Positions 47,088-56,282 of a DNA stretch of 64,000 nucleotides are shown piece by piece. The notes under the pieces are model-generated. The model worked only from the letters and a program-made list of their open reading frames with translations, had not been told where the DNA came from and did no database searches. The stretch covers positions 283,982-347,981 of the forward strand of contig JABBOV010000024.1 of NCBI GenBank assembly GCA_012927625.1, written 5' to 3'. Numbering within the stretch: position 1 is the stretch's first letter; the number at the start of each line of letters is the position of its first letter. The translations under genes were made by a program, and so were the position numbers. The DNA is from Glaciimonas sp. (GTDB lineage: Bacteria; Pseudomonadota; Gammaproteobacteria; Burkholderiales; Burkholderiaceae_D).

Positions 47088-47870
47088 ATGCGTACAGTTC
47101 AGCAACTCTTTGATTTAAAAGGAAAAACAGCATTAGTTACAGGTGGGTCGCGCGGACTCGGGCTGCAGATCGCCGAAGCGCTGGGCGAACTGGGCGCAAA
47201 AATCGTGCTGTCGTCACGCAAACAATCTGACCTCGATGAAGCGGTGACTCATCTCAAGCAGCGCGGCATCGAGGCCAGCGCGATTGCCGCTGATCTGTCG
47301 CAGGACGCAGCCATCGAACCGCTCATTACGGAAGCGCTGACGCGCCTCGGCCATATCGATATTCTGATCAACAATGCCGGCGCCACTTGGGGCGCACCGG
47401 CTGAAGACCATCCGATCGAAGCTTGGGATAAGGTAATGGACCTGAATATCCGCAGCATCTTCCTGATCTCCCAAGCAGTGGGCAAACGCGCGATGATTCC
47501 GCGCAAATATGGTCGTATCATCAATCTGGCATCGATTGCAGGCCTCGCCGGCAATTCACCCGGCACCATGGACACCATTGCATACAACACCTCCAAGGGC
47601 GCAGTGATCAATTTCACCCGCGCGCTGGCTGGCGAGTGGGGCAAATACGGTATCACCGTCAACGCTATCGCACCGGGCTTCTTTCCCTCTAAAATGACCA
47701 AGGGCGTGCTGCAAAATATTGGCATGGACGTTCTGTGCGCTGGCGTGCCGCTGCAGCGTATCGGCGACAACGAAGATTTGAAAGGCATCGCGGCACTGTT
47801 TGCATCCGACGCCGGCAAGCACATCACCGGCCAAATCATGGCGGTCGATGGCGGCGTGAGCGCAGTCTGA
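47088..47870 (+). CDS. SDR-family oxidoreductase
   Basis: A 260-aa classical short-chain dehydrogenase. The NAD(P)-binding motif TGGSRGLG is at 18-25, the structural NNAG is in ILINNAGATWGAP, and the catalytic pair is Tyr166 and Lys170 in YNTSK. AAAGAAAG precedes ATG 47088. Its stop overlaps the start of the thioesterase gene (TGATG). Within this acyl-CoA region it may act on a 3-hydroxyacyl-CoA or gluconate-like substrate; the substrate is unknown. Confidence 0.87.
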   Translation: MRTVQQLFDLKGKTALVTGGSRGLGLQIAEALGELGAKIVLSSRKQSDLDEAVTHLKQRGIEASAIAADLSQDAAIEPLITEALTRLGHIDILINNAGATWGAPAEDHPIEAWDKVMDLNIRSIFLISQAVGKRAMIPRKYGRIINLASIAGLAGNSPGTMDTIAYNTSKGAVINFTRALAGEWGKYGITVNAIAPGFFPSKMTKGVLQNIGMDVLCAGVPLQRIGDNEDLKGIAALFASDAGKHITGQIMAVDGGVSAV

Positions 47871-48325
47871 TGAATGCGGTGTCGACAGCAGCCCGAATAC
47901 CGTTTCCGGTCGAAATTCCGTTCCTCAATGAAATCGGGGTCGAACTGCTCAGTATGGGCAACGGCCAGGCGCAAGTCGCAGTCGATTTGCAAGGGCGCCA
48001 CATGAACAGTTGGGCAGTCGCCCACGGCGGCTTGACGATGACGCTGCTCGATGTCGCGATGTCACTGGCCGGGCGCTCGATTTTTCCGCAGGCCAGGGGT
48101 GCAATCACGGTAGAAATGAACACCAGCTTTCTGCAACCTGGCGGTAAGCCGGGCAGTCGGTTGATCGCCATCGGCAAAGCATTTCATCGTTCCACTTCCC
48201 TGTGTTTTTGCGAAGGAGAAGTCTGGAACGGCGACAAACTGGTAGCCAAGGCAATGGGCACCTTCAAATACCTGCGCCGCATTGATGATGGTAGTGCCCC
48301 ACTGCCCGGACAAGTGGGCGACTAA
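47870..48325 (+). CDS. PaaI-type hotdog thioesterase
   Basis: A 151-aa hotdog-fold protein. WAVAHGGLTMTLLDVAMSLA is the PaaI/DUF4442 signature (HGG and the acidic Asp), followed by TVEMNTSFLQPG and GTFKYL. It hydrolyses acyl- or aryl-CoA thioesters. Its start overlaps the SDR stop, so they form one translational unit. Members may rescue CoA from stalled beta-oxidation or aromatic intermediates. Confidence 0.85.
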   Translation: MNAVSTAARIPFPVEIPFLNEIGVELLSMGNGQAQVAVDLQGRHMNSWAVAHGGLTMTLLDVAMSLAGRSIFPQARGAITVEMNTSFLQPGGKPGSRLIAIGKAFHRSTSLCFCEGEVWNGDKLVAKAMGTFKYLRRIDDGSAPLPGQVGD

Positions 48326-48356
48326 TAAGCAATTAGAAATTGGGAAATTCAAGTAA

Positions 48357-48372
48357 TGCAGGCCTGCACTAC
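48357..48372. repeat. Fragment of the 43274-type REP hairpin
   Basis: TGCAGGCCTGCACTAC contains a 12-bp palindrome and matches the end of the hairpin at 43274-43325. It looks like a copy whose middle has been deleted. Confidence 0.5.
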
Positions 48373-48429
48373 TCAAGACTAAGCACGCTACGGCCACTAT
48401 ACGGGCCGTCGGCAACAAGTGGAGACATC

Positions 48430-49368
48430 ATGCCGGATCTTATTTTTCACCATTACCCGAATTCCCCGTTTTCCGAGAAAGTGCGGCTGATCTTTGGCTT
48501 TAAACAACTGGCATGGCAATCGGTGAATATCCCGGTGATCATGCCGAAGCCGGATTTGACCGCCCTGACCGGCGGTTATCGCAAAACGCCGGTGCTGCAA
48601 ATTGGTGCCGACATCTATTGCGACACAGCATTGATTGCCGAAGTGCTGGAACGTATCGCGCCGACGCCATCGCTGTACCCGAGCGCCGTGACAGGGCTTG
48701 CCAGGACATTGGCGCAGTGGGCCGATTCGACATTCTTCTGGACTGCCATCGCGTACGCATTCCAGCCGGCTGGCTTGCAGGAAATGTTCGTCAATGTACC
48801 CGAGGAGCACCTCCATGCGTTTGCCGTCGATCGCTCCTTGTTGCGCGGCAACGCAGCGCGCCTCCCGGCGGCTGATGCCACCGGCCAATTGCGCCAATAC
48901 CTGCGCCAGCTGGAATCGATGCTGGAACCAGGCACGCCTTATCTGCTGGGCAATGCGCCTTGCATCGCGGATTTTTCGGTGTATCACGCAATCTGGACCA
49001 TCCGGCGCATCAACGCGGTGGCCGGTATTCTGGACGTCGCACCCAGGCTGCTGGCCTGGGCCGACCGCATGGCCGCCATCGGCCATCATCAGTGCGGCAG
49101 GTTGCGCGCCGGGGATGCACTGACAATTGCCCGTGACAGTACGCCTGTTGCCATTGATGCCACAGGCGCTGCAACATTCGTCGATACCCATCACATTGCT
49201 CTGGGTACGCAAGTCACTATTGCCGCCACCGATTACGGCGTCGATCCTGTGGCCGGCGAGCTGGTCATTTGTAGCGCGCAAGAATTTGCCGTGCGCCGCA
49301 GCGATGAGCGTGCCGGCACGGTGGTGGTGCATTTTCCGCGCTTAGGTTTTCAGCTCAAAAAAGCGTAA
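48430..49368 (+). CDS. Glutathione S-transferase-like protein
   Basis: A 312-aa protein. The thioredoxin-like N-terminus reads FHHYPNSPFSEKVRLIFGFK with a Ser/Tyr-type active-site region, then GGYRKTPVLQIGADIYCDT (cis-Pro and the glutathione-gamma-Glu contact). A C-terminal helical domain follows (GNAPCIADFSVYHAIW with the N-capping Asp). About 80 extra residues after 230 form an appended beta-rich tail not found in ordinary GSTs (about 200-220 aa). ATG 48430 follows GGAGACATC. The substrate is unknown. Confidence 0.82.
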   Translation: MPDLIFHHYPNSPFSEKVRLIFGFKQLAWQSVNIPVIMPKPDLTALTGGYRKTPVLQIGADIYCDTALIAEVLERIAPTPSLYPSAVTGLARTLAQWADSTFFWTAIAYAFQPAGLQEMFVNVPEEHLHAFAVDRSLLRGNAARLPAADATGQLRQYLRQLESMLEPGTPYLLGNAPCIADFSVYHAIWTIRRINAVAGILDVAPRLLAWADRMAAIGHHQCGRLRAGDALTIARDSTPVAIDATGAATFVDTHHIALGTQVTIAATDYGVDPVAGELVICSAQEFAVRRSDERAGTVVVHFPRLGFQLKKA

Positions 49369-49395
49369 TTTTTAAAAAAACAATCAGGAGACAAG

Positions 49396-50301
49396 ATGCA
49401 AAATTTCAAGGACAAAGTCGCCGTCATTACTGGCGGCGCAGGCGGTTTCGGCCGCGAGTTCGCACGTATCGGTGCGCAACGCGGCATGAAACTGGTATTG
49501 GCCGACGTGCAGCAGGATGCACTCGATCAAGCCAAAGCCGAACTCGAAGCGCAAGGCGCGCAAGTGCTGGCGATGATCTGCGACGTGCGCAAGGCCGACC
49601 AGGTGCAAGCGTTGGCAGACGCCACCATGGCGCGCTTCGGTGCGGTGCATCTATTGTTCAACAATGCCGGCGTGGGCTCCGGCGGGCTAGTGTGGGAAAA
49701 CTCGGTGGCCGACTGGGAATGGGTGCTGGGCGTGAACCTGTGGGGCGTGATTCACGGCGTGCGTATCTTCACTCCGCTGATGCTGGAATGTGCCAAGAAG
49801 GAACCCGGTTATCAAGGTCATATCGTCAACACCGCTTCCATGGCCGGTTTACTCAATGCACCGGCAATGGGCGTCTATAACGTCTCCAAACACGCGGTGG
49901 TATCGCTGTCGGAGTCGTTGTATCACGACTTGCAACTGGTTGAAGCGCCGATCGGCGCGTCAGTGCTATGCCCGTATTTTGTGCCGACCGGCATTAGCCA
50001 GTCGCACCGCAACCGGCCTGAAGATGTGAAAATGATGGCAAAACCGACTGCCAGCCAGATGGCCGCGCAAATCATGACCGACAAGGCAGTCAGTTCCGGC
50101 AAGGTCAGCGCGGCCGATGTCGCGCATTCGACTTTCGATGCAATCGGCGACGGCAAGTTTTACATCTACTCGCATCCTGATGCGCTGGCCGGAGTCCAGA
50201 CCAGGATGGAAGAGATCGTCAGCCAGACCAATCCGAGTGATCCGTTTGCCGCCACACCGCATATCCGCGACATGCTGCGCGCCAAGATGCAAGCGGCGTA
50301 A
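49396..50301 (+). CDS. SDR-family oxidoreductase
   Basis: A 301-aa short-chain dehydrogenase with cofactor motif TGGAGGFG near residue 12, NNAGVGSGG near 92, and catalytic Tyr161/Lys165 in YNVSK. A C-terminal extension of about 40 residues exceeds the classical 250-aa form. CAGGAGA precedes the start. It lies 27 bp after the GST-like gene and is probably co-transcribed with it. Confidence 0.86.
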   Translation: MQNFKDKVAVITGGAGGFGREFARIGAQRGMKLVLADVQQDALDQAKAELEAQGAQVLAMICDVRKADQVQALADATMARFGAVHLLFNNAGVGSGGLVWENSVADWEWVLGVNLWGVIHGVRIFTPLMLECAKKEPGYQGHIVNTASMAGLLNAPAMGVYNVSKHAVVSLSESLYHDLQLVEAPIGASVLCPYFVPTGISQSHRNRPEDVKMMAKPTASQMAAQIMTDKAVSSGKVSAADVAHSTFDAIGDGKFYIYSHPDALAGVQTRMEEIVSQTNPSDPFAATPHIRDMLRAKMQAA

Positions 50302-50333
50302 ACTATAGTTCTCAAAAATTTTACTGGAAAATT

Positions 50334-50780
50334 ATGGCGCTACGTATTGGACTCGGCGATTGGGCCACTCAAAAACCCGAAGCACAAGCGATTCGCTACG
50401 CGGTTTTTGTACTGGAGCAAAAAGTCCCGCTCGAAATGGAATGGGACGAGATGGACGCGCAGTGCCTGCACGCGGTCGCTTTCATGTCGGATAGCGATGG
50501 TGTGGAGCAGGCTGTCGGCACCGGACGGTTATTGCCAGACGGCCATATTGGCCGCATGGCGGTGCTTAAACAAGCGCGTGGCAGCGGCGTCGGCGCGGCG
50601 CTACTGTTGGCACTGATGCAACAGGCGCAACGACGGGGCCAGCGCCAAGTGGAACTCAGCGCACAGACCCACGCTGAAGTGTTTTATGCGCGTTACGGCT
50701 TTGTGCGCGAAGGCGAGCAATACCAAGACGCCGGCATACCGCATGTCCATATGCGGCATATTTTCGATGAACGTAGCTGA
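50334..50780 (+). CDS. GNAT N-acetyltransferase (YjcF-like)
   Basis: A 148-aa acetyltransferase. RYAVFVLEQKVPLEMEWDEM is the typical N-terminal substrate face, GRLLPDGHIGRMAVLKQARG and SGVGAALLLAL form motif A with the acetyl-CoA pyrophosphate loop, and FYARYGFVREGEQYQDAGIP is the C-terminal block. The substrate is unknown. It is the last plus-strand gene of this run. Confidence 0.85.
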   Translation: MALRIGLGDWATQKPEAQAIRYAVFVLEQKVPLEMEWDEMDAQCLHAVAFMSDSDGVEQAVGTGRLLPDGHIGRMAVLKQARGSGVGAALLLALMQQAQRRGQRQVELSAQTHAEVFYARYGFVREGEQYQDAGIPHVHMRHIFDERS

Positions 50781-50836
50781 CTTCCATAATCAATGCATGA
50801 AAAATGCACGAAAAGCACGGCAGTACGTATTAAAAA

Positions 50837-51040
50837 TTAAGCGGTTGTATTCACATTTTGCCCTAGATGCGGTGGCAAATTACTGGCTGCTACCGGAATT
50901 TCCGGCAAGCTGGCGATTAAAGCTTCCGCATTGGAAGCGCCAATATCCATGGCTTTCTTGAGCACTGAGATGCCGATCGCATCATTGGTCTGGGTTGATG
51001 CAAGTGAAGTTGCCAGGCTGGCAATGCTGCTAACGTCCAT
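50837..51040 (-). CDS. YjfB-family small protein (putative motility)
   Basis: A 67-aa protein MDVSSIASLATSLASTQTND followed by IGISVLKKAMDIGASNAEALI, the whole YjfB domain. Family members are small, often near flagellar genes, and of unknown mechanism. ATG 51040 follows AAGGAGATCATC. The gene start overlaps the extended end of the NRDE gene by 11 bp, which matters for the suspected frameshift there. Confidence 0.75.
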   Translation of the reverse strand: MDVSSIASLATSLASTQTNDAIGISVLKKAMDIGASNAEALIASLPEIPVAASNLPPHLGQNVNTTA

Positions 51041-51863
51041 GATGATCTCCTTCAGGGTTGTATTCCGAGTAGCGGCAGCTTCGTGCATTACTTGAATACA
51101 ATCGTTCCGGTTGGGCATCCTGCTCTGTGGCGACGCGTGGGCGGACGCGTTCGATCAGCGCAGCGGGAGCTTTGTTGTAGAGCCGCACCAAGGTCGATGC
51201 GCGGGTGCCGTAATTGGGCGCTTCAATATAGGGCGCCGACAGCAGGCGTTCCAGTTCGATATCGATGCCGGTTTTGGGCAAGCGGCAATCGGAGGCGGCG
51301 CGGGTAGTGTCGAACAGCATGTCGAAATAGGCTTCTTCTGGCGCGCGCTGGCATAGTAGGCTGGCAAATTGCGCTTTGGTGCGTACCACTTTCGGCCAGG
51401 GCGTATCGAGCAACGCGTTCGATATACCGTAAATTCCCGGTGCCAACGGTTGACCGTTACGCACATCTTCCGAACCTCGATTGGAAAACCAGATCAATTG
51501 TTCGCGGTCACCGACCAGTAAATTGAAGCCGTTGTATTCCGCGCTAGCGTCTTGGATAGCATCGATATAACTGCGCGGACTCATGTTGCCACGCAAAAAA
51601 TCAGCTACCAGATTACCGCGCGACGGCGCATCGGTACGCTTTTCGGACGGCGCGCGGATATTTGTAATGGCGGCAAAACGGCCTGGCTGGGTGATGCCCA
51701 TCCAAGTACCGCCGGCCTGCAGATCGCGTCCGGCGTAGATTTGTGGGTAATCATCCCAGGCCATGGCCGGCGCAGTGGGACGATCCAGAAATTCATCACG
51801 GTTAGCGGCCGCAATCAGTGGCATATCGGGCAACACATGCCAGGCAAAAACGATCAAGCACAT
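51030..51863 (-). CDS. NRDE (TANGO2-like) family protein
   Basis: A 277-aa protein starting MCLIVFAWHVLPDMPLIAAA-NRDEFLDRPT, the family hallmark (catalytic-type N-terminal Cys2 and the NRDE motif). AGRDLQAGGTWMGI and GNLVADFLRG follow. Function is poorly defined; animal TANGO2 affects lipid/haem handling. After STLVRLYNKAPAALIERVRP the last 29 residues do not look like the family. A frame one base away ends GCPTGTIVFK at a stop at 51088-51090, as family members usually do. A 1-base deletion near 51115 is suspected. Confidence 0.82.
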   Translation of the reverse strand: MCLIVFAWHVLPDMPLIAAANRDEFLDRPTAPAMAWDDYPQIYAGRDLQAGGTWMGITQPGRFAAITNIRAPSEKRTDAPSRGNLVADFLRGNMSPRSYIDAIQDASAEYNGFNLLVGDREQLIWFSNRGSEDVRNGQPLAPGIYGISNALLDTPWPKVVRTKAQFASLLCQRAPEEAYFDMLFDTTRAASDCRLPKTGIDIELERLLSAPYIEAPNYGTRASTLVRLYNKAPAALIERVRPRVATEQDAQPERLYSSNARSCRYSEYNPEGDHHGR

Positions 51864-51882
51864 AAGCTAGTTTCCAATAAAG

Positions 51883-52161
51883 CTATAAAACGGGGATAAA
51901 ACGTTCAATGTGGCGTTCACCATCGATGAGCGGCGCGATTTCCGCAGCAGCCAATGCTGTAGCTAACGCTGCATCGAAGCCATCCGGCACTCCCAGATAG
52001 ATTTCCATCCAGGTTTGGCGGCCATCTTGCCGATCAGGACGGCGCTTGAGAGCGGTGCCGATCTGATATTGCTGCTGAAGTGTAGCTTGCAGCGGCAATA
52101 CCTTGTCGCGCAACGGTTGTGCCTGTGCATCGCCGACTTGGTAGTAAATGTAGTAATCCAT
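51883..52161 (-). CDS. DUF4936 protein
   Basis: A 92-aa protein MDYYIYYQVGDAQAQPLRDK with RQTWMEIYLGVPDGFDAAL and HIERFIPVL at the end, the DUF4936 pattern. Function unknown. ATG 52161 is preferred to 52176 because family members begin MDxYIYY. It is 19 bp upstream of the NRDE gene and probably co-transcribed. Confidence 0.75.
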   Translation of the reverse strand: MDYYIYYQVGDAQAQPLRDKVLPLQATLQQQYQIGTALKRRPDRQDGRQTWMEIYLGVPDGFDAALATALAAAEIAPLIDGERHIERFIPVL

Positions 52162-52191
52162 TCCAACTTGCCTCAATAAATAAAAATATAA

Positions 52192-52262
52192 GGGGTATAG
52201 CTAAAAAAAAGTGCTTCTCCGCATATATTTCTTGCATATTTAAAAAATACAAAGTCCAGTAT
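52192..52262 (+). repeat. AT-rich 70-bp intergenic repeat, copy 7 of 8
   Basis: GGGGTATAGC, CCGCATATATTT at offset 28, AAAAAATACA at offset 51, CCAGTAT at the end. It lies between ygfZ and DUF4936. Confidence 0.8.
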
Positions 52263-52275
52263 GCCGAAAAAGCAA

Positions 52276-53334
52276 TTATTCCGGGTCGTTCGGCAACGCA
52301 TACGGCAGCGCGCGGAACTGCAGTGCTGGACCGTTGGCAGTGCCTAGATGGATGGAGGATGCAGCGGCTGCAGCAATCTTGATTTCAACCAGGCAATCAA
52401 AGCTATCGCCTGTGCTGCGCTCGGCATTGACGATCATGCCGCAAGGTTGTAGCGGATCGCTGCTAGAGAAAACTTCCATGCCGGCGGTAACGGTACCGGT
52501 GGGAACGGTGAGGCTGGCCGCCAGCATGCGGCGCTTGAGTTTGCCCAGATACTGCATGCGGGCCACGATTTCCTGGCCGGGGTAGCAGCCCTTCTTGAAG
52601 TTGACGCCGCCGATCAGTTCCATGTTCAGCATTTGCGGCACAAACTGTTCTTGCGTCGGCTGGGTAATTTGCGGTACGCCGGCCAGGATCGACGACAGGC
52701 GCCAGGCACTGCTGCCGACTGCTGCCAACTGCGCCGCCAGCGCCGGCCAGACGTCTTGCGCTATTGCCGTGCTGGCAAACCATTGGTAACGCGGAGCATT
52801 GAAAGCGTCTGCCAGACGCAGCAAAGTACCGGCGTCATTGCTAACGCTAGCATACGGTGCCGCCGGCAGGACAGGGAACCATGCGTTCAACGCAGCGCCC
52901 GCTGTCCTCCCGCCGAGTCCGAGTAATACATGGCTGTCGTTCAAATCAGCCAATGTGACTTTGGCGCGCATGACGTACATCTGCAAGCGCTTCTGGATTG
53001 CCGGCTGTAAAGAACGTGGCAACTGCAGCAAAATCGTCTCAGCCGGTTTCCACATCAGGAAGGTTGCCAGCAGGCGGCCTTTGGGCGTGCAATAACCAGC
53101 CAACCGTACTGCATCGGCGTCCAGCTGGGCCACGTCGTTGGTCAGTTGATTATGTAGAAAGCCGGCAGCATCTTCGCCGCTGACTGCGATTACGCCCAAG
53201 TCGGCAAGAGGCGCGACGAAGCCGGTCTCTAACGTTGCCAGCGCCGCAGGCTGGCCGAAATGCAGAATCTCGAGCGGATTGCTGTTGCTAATGTGCGCGC
53301 CTTGCGCGGCCAAATATTGCAACCAATTATTCAT
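52276..53334 (-). CDS. ygfZ: Folate-binding YgfZ protein
   Basis: A 352-aa tetrahydrofolate-binding protein of the GcvT fold that helps maintain certain Fe-S enzymes such as MiaB. The signature KKGCYPGQEIVARMQYLGK (Cys-containing K-GC[YF]xGQE motif) is near residue 245. LGVIAVSGEDAAGFLHNQLT is the N-terminal block. It diverges from mltG, with 181 bp between the genes, as is common in Proteobacteria. Confidence 0.92.
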   Translation of the reverse strand: MNNWLQYLAAQGAHISNSNPLEILHFGQPAALATLETGFVAPLADLGVIAVSGEDAAGFLHNQLTNDVAQLDADAVRLAGYCTPKGRLLATFLMWKPAETILLQLPRSLQPAIQKRLQMYVMRAKVTLADLNDSHVLLGLGGRTAGAALNAWFPVLPAAPYASVSNDAGTLLRLADAFNAPRYQWFASTAIAQDVWPALAAQLAAVGSSAWRLSSILAGVPQITQPTQEQFVPQMLNMELIGGVNFKKGCYPGQEIVARMQYLGKLKRRMLAASLTVPTGTVTAGMEVFSSSDPLQPCGMIVNAERSTGDSFDCLVEIKIAAAAASSIHLGTANGPALQFRALPYALPNDPE

Positions 53335-53515
53335 TGTCTCTGTCTTATATCCAGAATAGCCATCAAATCGGCGTCACCGTCAAAGCGACGCTGTTGCCGG
53401 TTGTAACTTAAATCGTGTATCCGCGCCCGATACCGCCTGTGAGCGCGCCCTATGCTTTATCATTGTGGGCGATTATAGAGCCGCTAAAAAAATTACGCCG
53501 GAACCACTATCAGAC

Positions 53516-54526
53516 ATGTATTTCCTGAAAAAATTATTGTTGAGTTGCATCCTGTTGATGCTGTTGGCTGGTGCCGGATTGCTGTTCTGGGCTACGCAGC
53601 CGATTCAGAGCGGAGTGCCAGGTGTGTCGTATCAAAACGTGCCATTCACGATTAAACCCGGCAGCCACCTGCGCAGTACGGCTGATCAAATCGTCGCTGC
53701 CGGGATACCGGTCAATGCCGAACTACTGACGTTGCTGGCACGCATCACCGGCCAGGCCGGAAAGATCAAGGCCGGCAGCTACGAATTGAAGTCTGGCGCA
53801 ACCCCGAAAACGCTGCTTCGGCAAATGGTGCTTGGACAATTCGCCCAAGAGTCTTTAATCATCATCGAAGGATGGACTTTTAAACAGATGCGGACTGCGA
53901 TTGCCGCGAATCCCGGCCTGAAGCACGACACTATCGACCTCACCGACGCGCAGTTGCTGGCAAAAATTTCGATAAAAGAAAAATATCCTGAAGGTCTGTT
54001 TTTCCCCGATACGTACTTGTTCGCCAAAGGCGCGAGCGACCTGCAAATTTACCGCCAAGCCAACACCACGCTGATGGCGCACCTTAATGAAGCCTGGAGC
54101 AAACGCGATGCGAGCCTGCCTTACAAGACGCCGTATGAAGCACTAATCATGGCTTCCATTGTCGAAAAAGAGACCGGAAAAAAGGCAGATCGCAACACGA
54201 TTGCCAGCGTGTTCATCAATCGGCTGAAAGCCGGCATGATGCTGCAGACTGACCCGACCGTGATTTACGGCATGGGCGCGCTATACAACGGCAATATCAG
54301 CAAGCGCGACCTGCAAACCGACACCGCTTATAACACTTACACCCGAATTGGCCTGCCGCCGACTCCAATTGCCTTGCCGGGCGCCGAATCTTTGCGAGCA
54401 GCACTAGCTCCGGCCAATACAGATTCCTTGTATTTTGTTGCGCGGGGTGACGGTAGCAGCCAGTTTTCAAGCAATCTGGACGACCATAATCGCGCCGTCA
54501 ACAAATATATCCGTGGGGGAAACTAG
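53516..54526 (+). CDS. mltG: Endolytic murein transglycosylase
   Basis: A 336-aa single-pass inner-membrane enzyme that cleaves nascent glycan strands and sets their length. The membrane anchor is [20 protein letters not shown]. The YceG domain holds the catalytic Glu217 in [10 protein letters not shown], with [20 protein letters not shown] and [18 protein letters not shown] after it. ATG 53516 matches the family start. tmk follows after 2 bp, the standard mltG-tmk-holB order. Confidence 0.93.
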   Translation: MYFLKKLLLSCILLMLLAGAGLLFWATQPIQSGVPGVSYQNVPFTIKPGSHLRSTADQIVAAGIPVNAELLTLLARITGQAGKIKAGSYELKSGATPKTLLRQMVLGQFAQESLIIIEGWTFKQMRTAIAANPGLKHDTIDLTDAQLLAKISIKEKYPEGLFFPDTYLFAKGASDLQIYRQANTTLMAHLNEAWSKRDASLPYKTPYEALIMASIVEKETGKKADRNTIASVFINRLKAGMMLQTDPTVIYGMGALYNGNISKRDLQTDTAYNTYTRIGLPPTPIALPGAESLRAALAPANTDSLYFVARGDGSSQFSSNLDDHNRAVNKYIRGGN

Positions 54527-54528
54527 TT

Positions 54529-55146
54529 GTGCACAATCCAGAACGCGGAAAATTCATCACTTTTGAGGGCATCGATGGTGCCGGCAAATCGACTCATATC
54601 GGCTTCGTTGCCGAGTTGCTCGCCGCCGGCGGCAAAACAGTGGTCACGACGCGGGAACCGGGTGGTACGCGTTTGGGCGAAAAGCTGCGTGAGCTGTTGC
54701 TGCACGAAAAAATGCACCTGGAAACCGAAGCCTTGTTGATGTTTGCAGCCCGCTGCGAACATATCGCGCAAGTGATCGAGCCGGCGCTGGCACGCGGCGA
54801 CTGGGTTGTTTCGGACCGCTTTACCGATGCCACTTTTGCCTATCAAGGCGGCGGCCGCAAGCTTGACTTGCACAAGCTTGATTTATTGGAGCAATGGGTG
54901 CACCCGAATTTGCAACCTGATCTGACCTTACTGTTCGACGTGCCGCTGGAAGTGGCGCGCGCGCGTCTGGATGCAAGCTGCACACTGGACAAATTCGAGC
55001 AGGAGCAGGAGGATTTCTTTGGCGCCACGCGCACCGAATATTTGCGCCGGGCGACAGAATTTTCGCAACGATTTCGCATCGTCGATGCTACCCAGCCGAT
55101 TGTCAGTGTTCGTAAAGTACTTGAAAAAATAATTGCAAGTCTTTGA
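54529..55146 (+). CDS. tmk: Thymidylate kinase
   Basis: Phosphorylates dTMP to dTDP. The 205-aa protein has P-loop [11 protein letters not shown] (Lys20), the DR-motif [16 protein letters not shown] and [16 protein letters not shown]. It starts with GTG 54529, 2 bp after the mltG stop, with GGGGGAAAC as ribosome site. No other start fits. It is followed by holB. Confidence 0.95.
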   Translation: MHNPERGKFITFEGIDGAGKSTHIGFVAELLAAGGKTVVTTREPGGTRLGEKLRELLLHEKMHLETEALLMFAARCEHIAQVIEPALARGDWVVSDRFTDATFAYQGGGRKLDLHKLDLLEQWVHPNLQPDLTLLFDVPLEVARARLDASCTLDKFEQEQEDFFGATRTEYLRRATEFSQRFRIVDATQPIVSVRKVLEKIIASL

Positions 55147-55229
55147 TATGTAATTATTAAAAAATTTCAAAATGAAATTTAACTTTACATATTTCACTTT
55201 AATAAAGAACCATAATAGTTTGATTATTA

Positions 55230-56282
55230 ATGAATAACTTGATTTATCCTTGGCAACAAACAGCGTGGCAACAGTTGCAGCAACAGCGCGACCGGATGCC
55301 GCACGCTATTTTGCTCCACGGCGCGCAAGGGATCGGTAAAACCGTTTTTGCCGAGCGCTTGGCGCAGGCTATTTTGTGCGACACGCCGGACGCGGACGGT
55401 CATGCCTGCGGCCAATGCGCTTCCTGCGGCTGGTTCGCTCGCTACGGCCATCCCGATTATCGCCGCGTGCGGCCGGAAATTCTGGAGCCGGACGGTGGCG
55501 CTGGGGAAGATGGAGAGTCCGACGACGGCAAGAAAACTGCAAAGACCACCAAAGCACCGTCCAAGGAAATCAAGATAGGCCAAATTAGAGCGCTGGCAGA
55601 TTTCATGAATATTTCCACCCACCGGCACGGCAAGCGTGTGATCGTGCTGTATCCAGCCGAAGCACTCAACGAGATGGCGGCCAATGCATTGCTGAAAACC
55701 CTTGAAGAACCAGCGCCCGACACCTTGTTTCTGCTGGTCACCAATAGCATGGATCGTCTGTTGCCGACCATCTTGTCGCGCTGCCGCAAATTTGCACTGA
55801 ACATGCCATCGACCGCGCAAGCAGTGGCTTGGCTGCAAGAACAAGGCGTAAATGACGCCGCCGTTTGGCTGGCACAAGAGGGTGGAGCGCCGCTTGCGGC
55901 CAGCTTCCAGGCACAGGCCGGCAATCGTGAAGAGATTGACGCGCTGCTAGCTTTGCTGGCCAAGCCTGGTGCAGAGGCACTGCTAAAAACTGCCGACCGC
56001 CTGCAAAAAGTACCTGCAACCCATCTGGTAACGTGGCTGCAGCGCTGGTTGTTCGATCTTGTTGCTGTCAAACTTGCTGGCAAAATTCGGTATTATCCGG
56101 CGTACCGCACGGCGCTTGCGGCACTGGCTGAACGCATCGAAACGCACACCTTGTTGCGGCTCTTGAAAGCCACCAGCCAACGTCGGGCGATTGCGGAACA
56201 TCCGCTGTCGGCCAAGCTGTTCGTGGAAGACATGTTGCTGGATTACCTGACCTTAATTCCTGGAAAGAACTTACATGAATGA
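55230..56282 (+). CDS. holB: DNA polymerase III delta' subunit
   Basis: A 350-aa clamp-loader subunit. The N-terminal AAA+ fold has GAQGIGKT (Lys37) and a zinc module CGQCASCGWFARYGHPD; NALLKTLEEP holds the sensor region. An acidic then Lys-rich linker (roughly residues 90-112, EPDGGAGEDGESDDGKKTAK) precedes the IGQIRAL sequence, as in many Burkholderiales. The AT-rich 83-bp gap from tmk has a possible promoter. The 3' end overlaps pilZ by 8 bp. Confidence 0.93.
   Translation: MNNLIYPWQQTAWQQLQQQRDRMPHAILLHGAQGIGKTVFAERLAQAILCDTPDADGHACGQCASCGWFARYGHPDYRRVRPEILEPDGGAGEDGESDDGKKTAKTTKAPSKEIKIGQIRALADFMNISTHRHGKRVIVLYPAEALNEMAANALLKTLEEPAPDTLFLLVTNSMDRLLPTILSRCRKFALNMPSTAQAVAWLQEQGVNDAAVWLAQEGGAPLAASFQAQAGNREEIDALLALLAKPGAEALLKTADRLQKVPATHLVTWLQRWLFDLVAVKLAGKIRYYPAYRTALAALAERIETHTLLRLLKATSQRRAIAEHPLSAKLFVEDMLLDYLTLIPGKNLHE

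Noticed and set aside
55147..55229. AT-rich gap between tmk and holB as a further repeat copy
   Set aside because: None of the conserved blocks is present; it is ordinary AT-rich spacer, possibly with a promoter.
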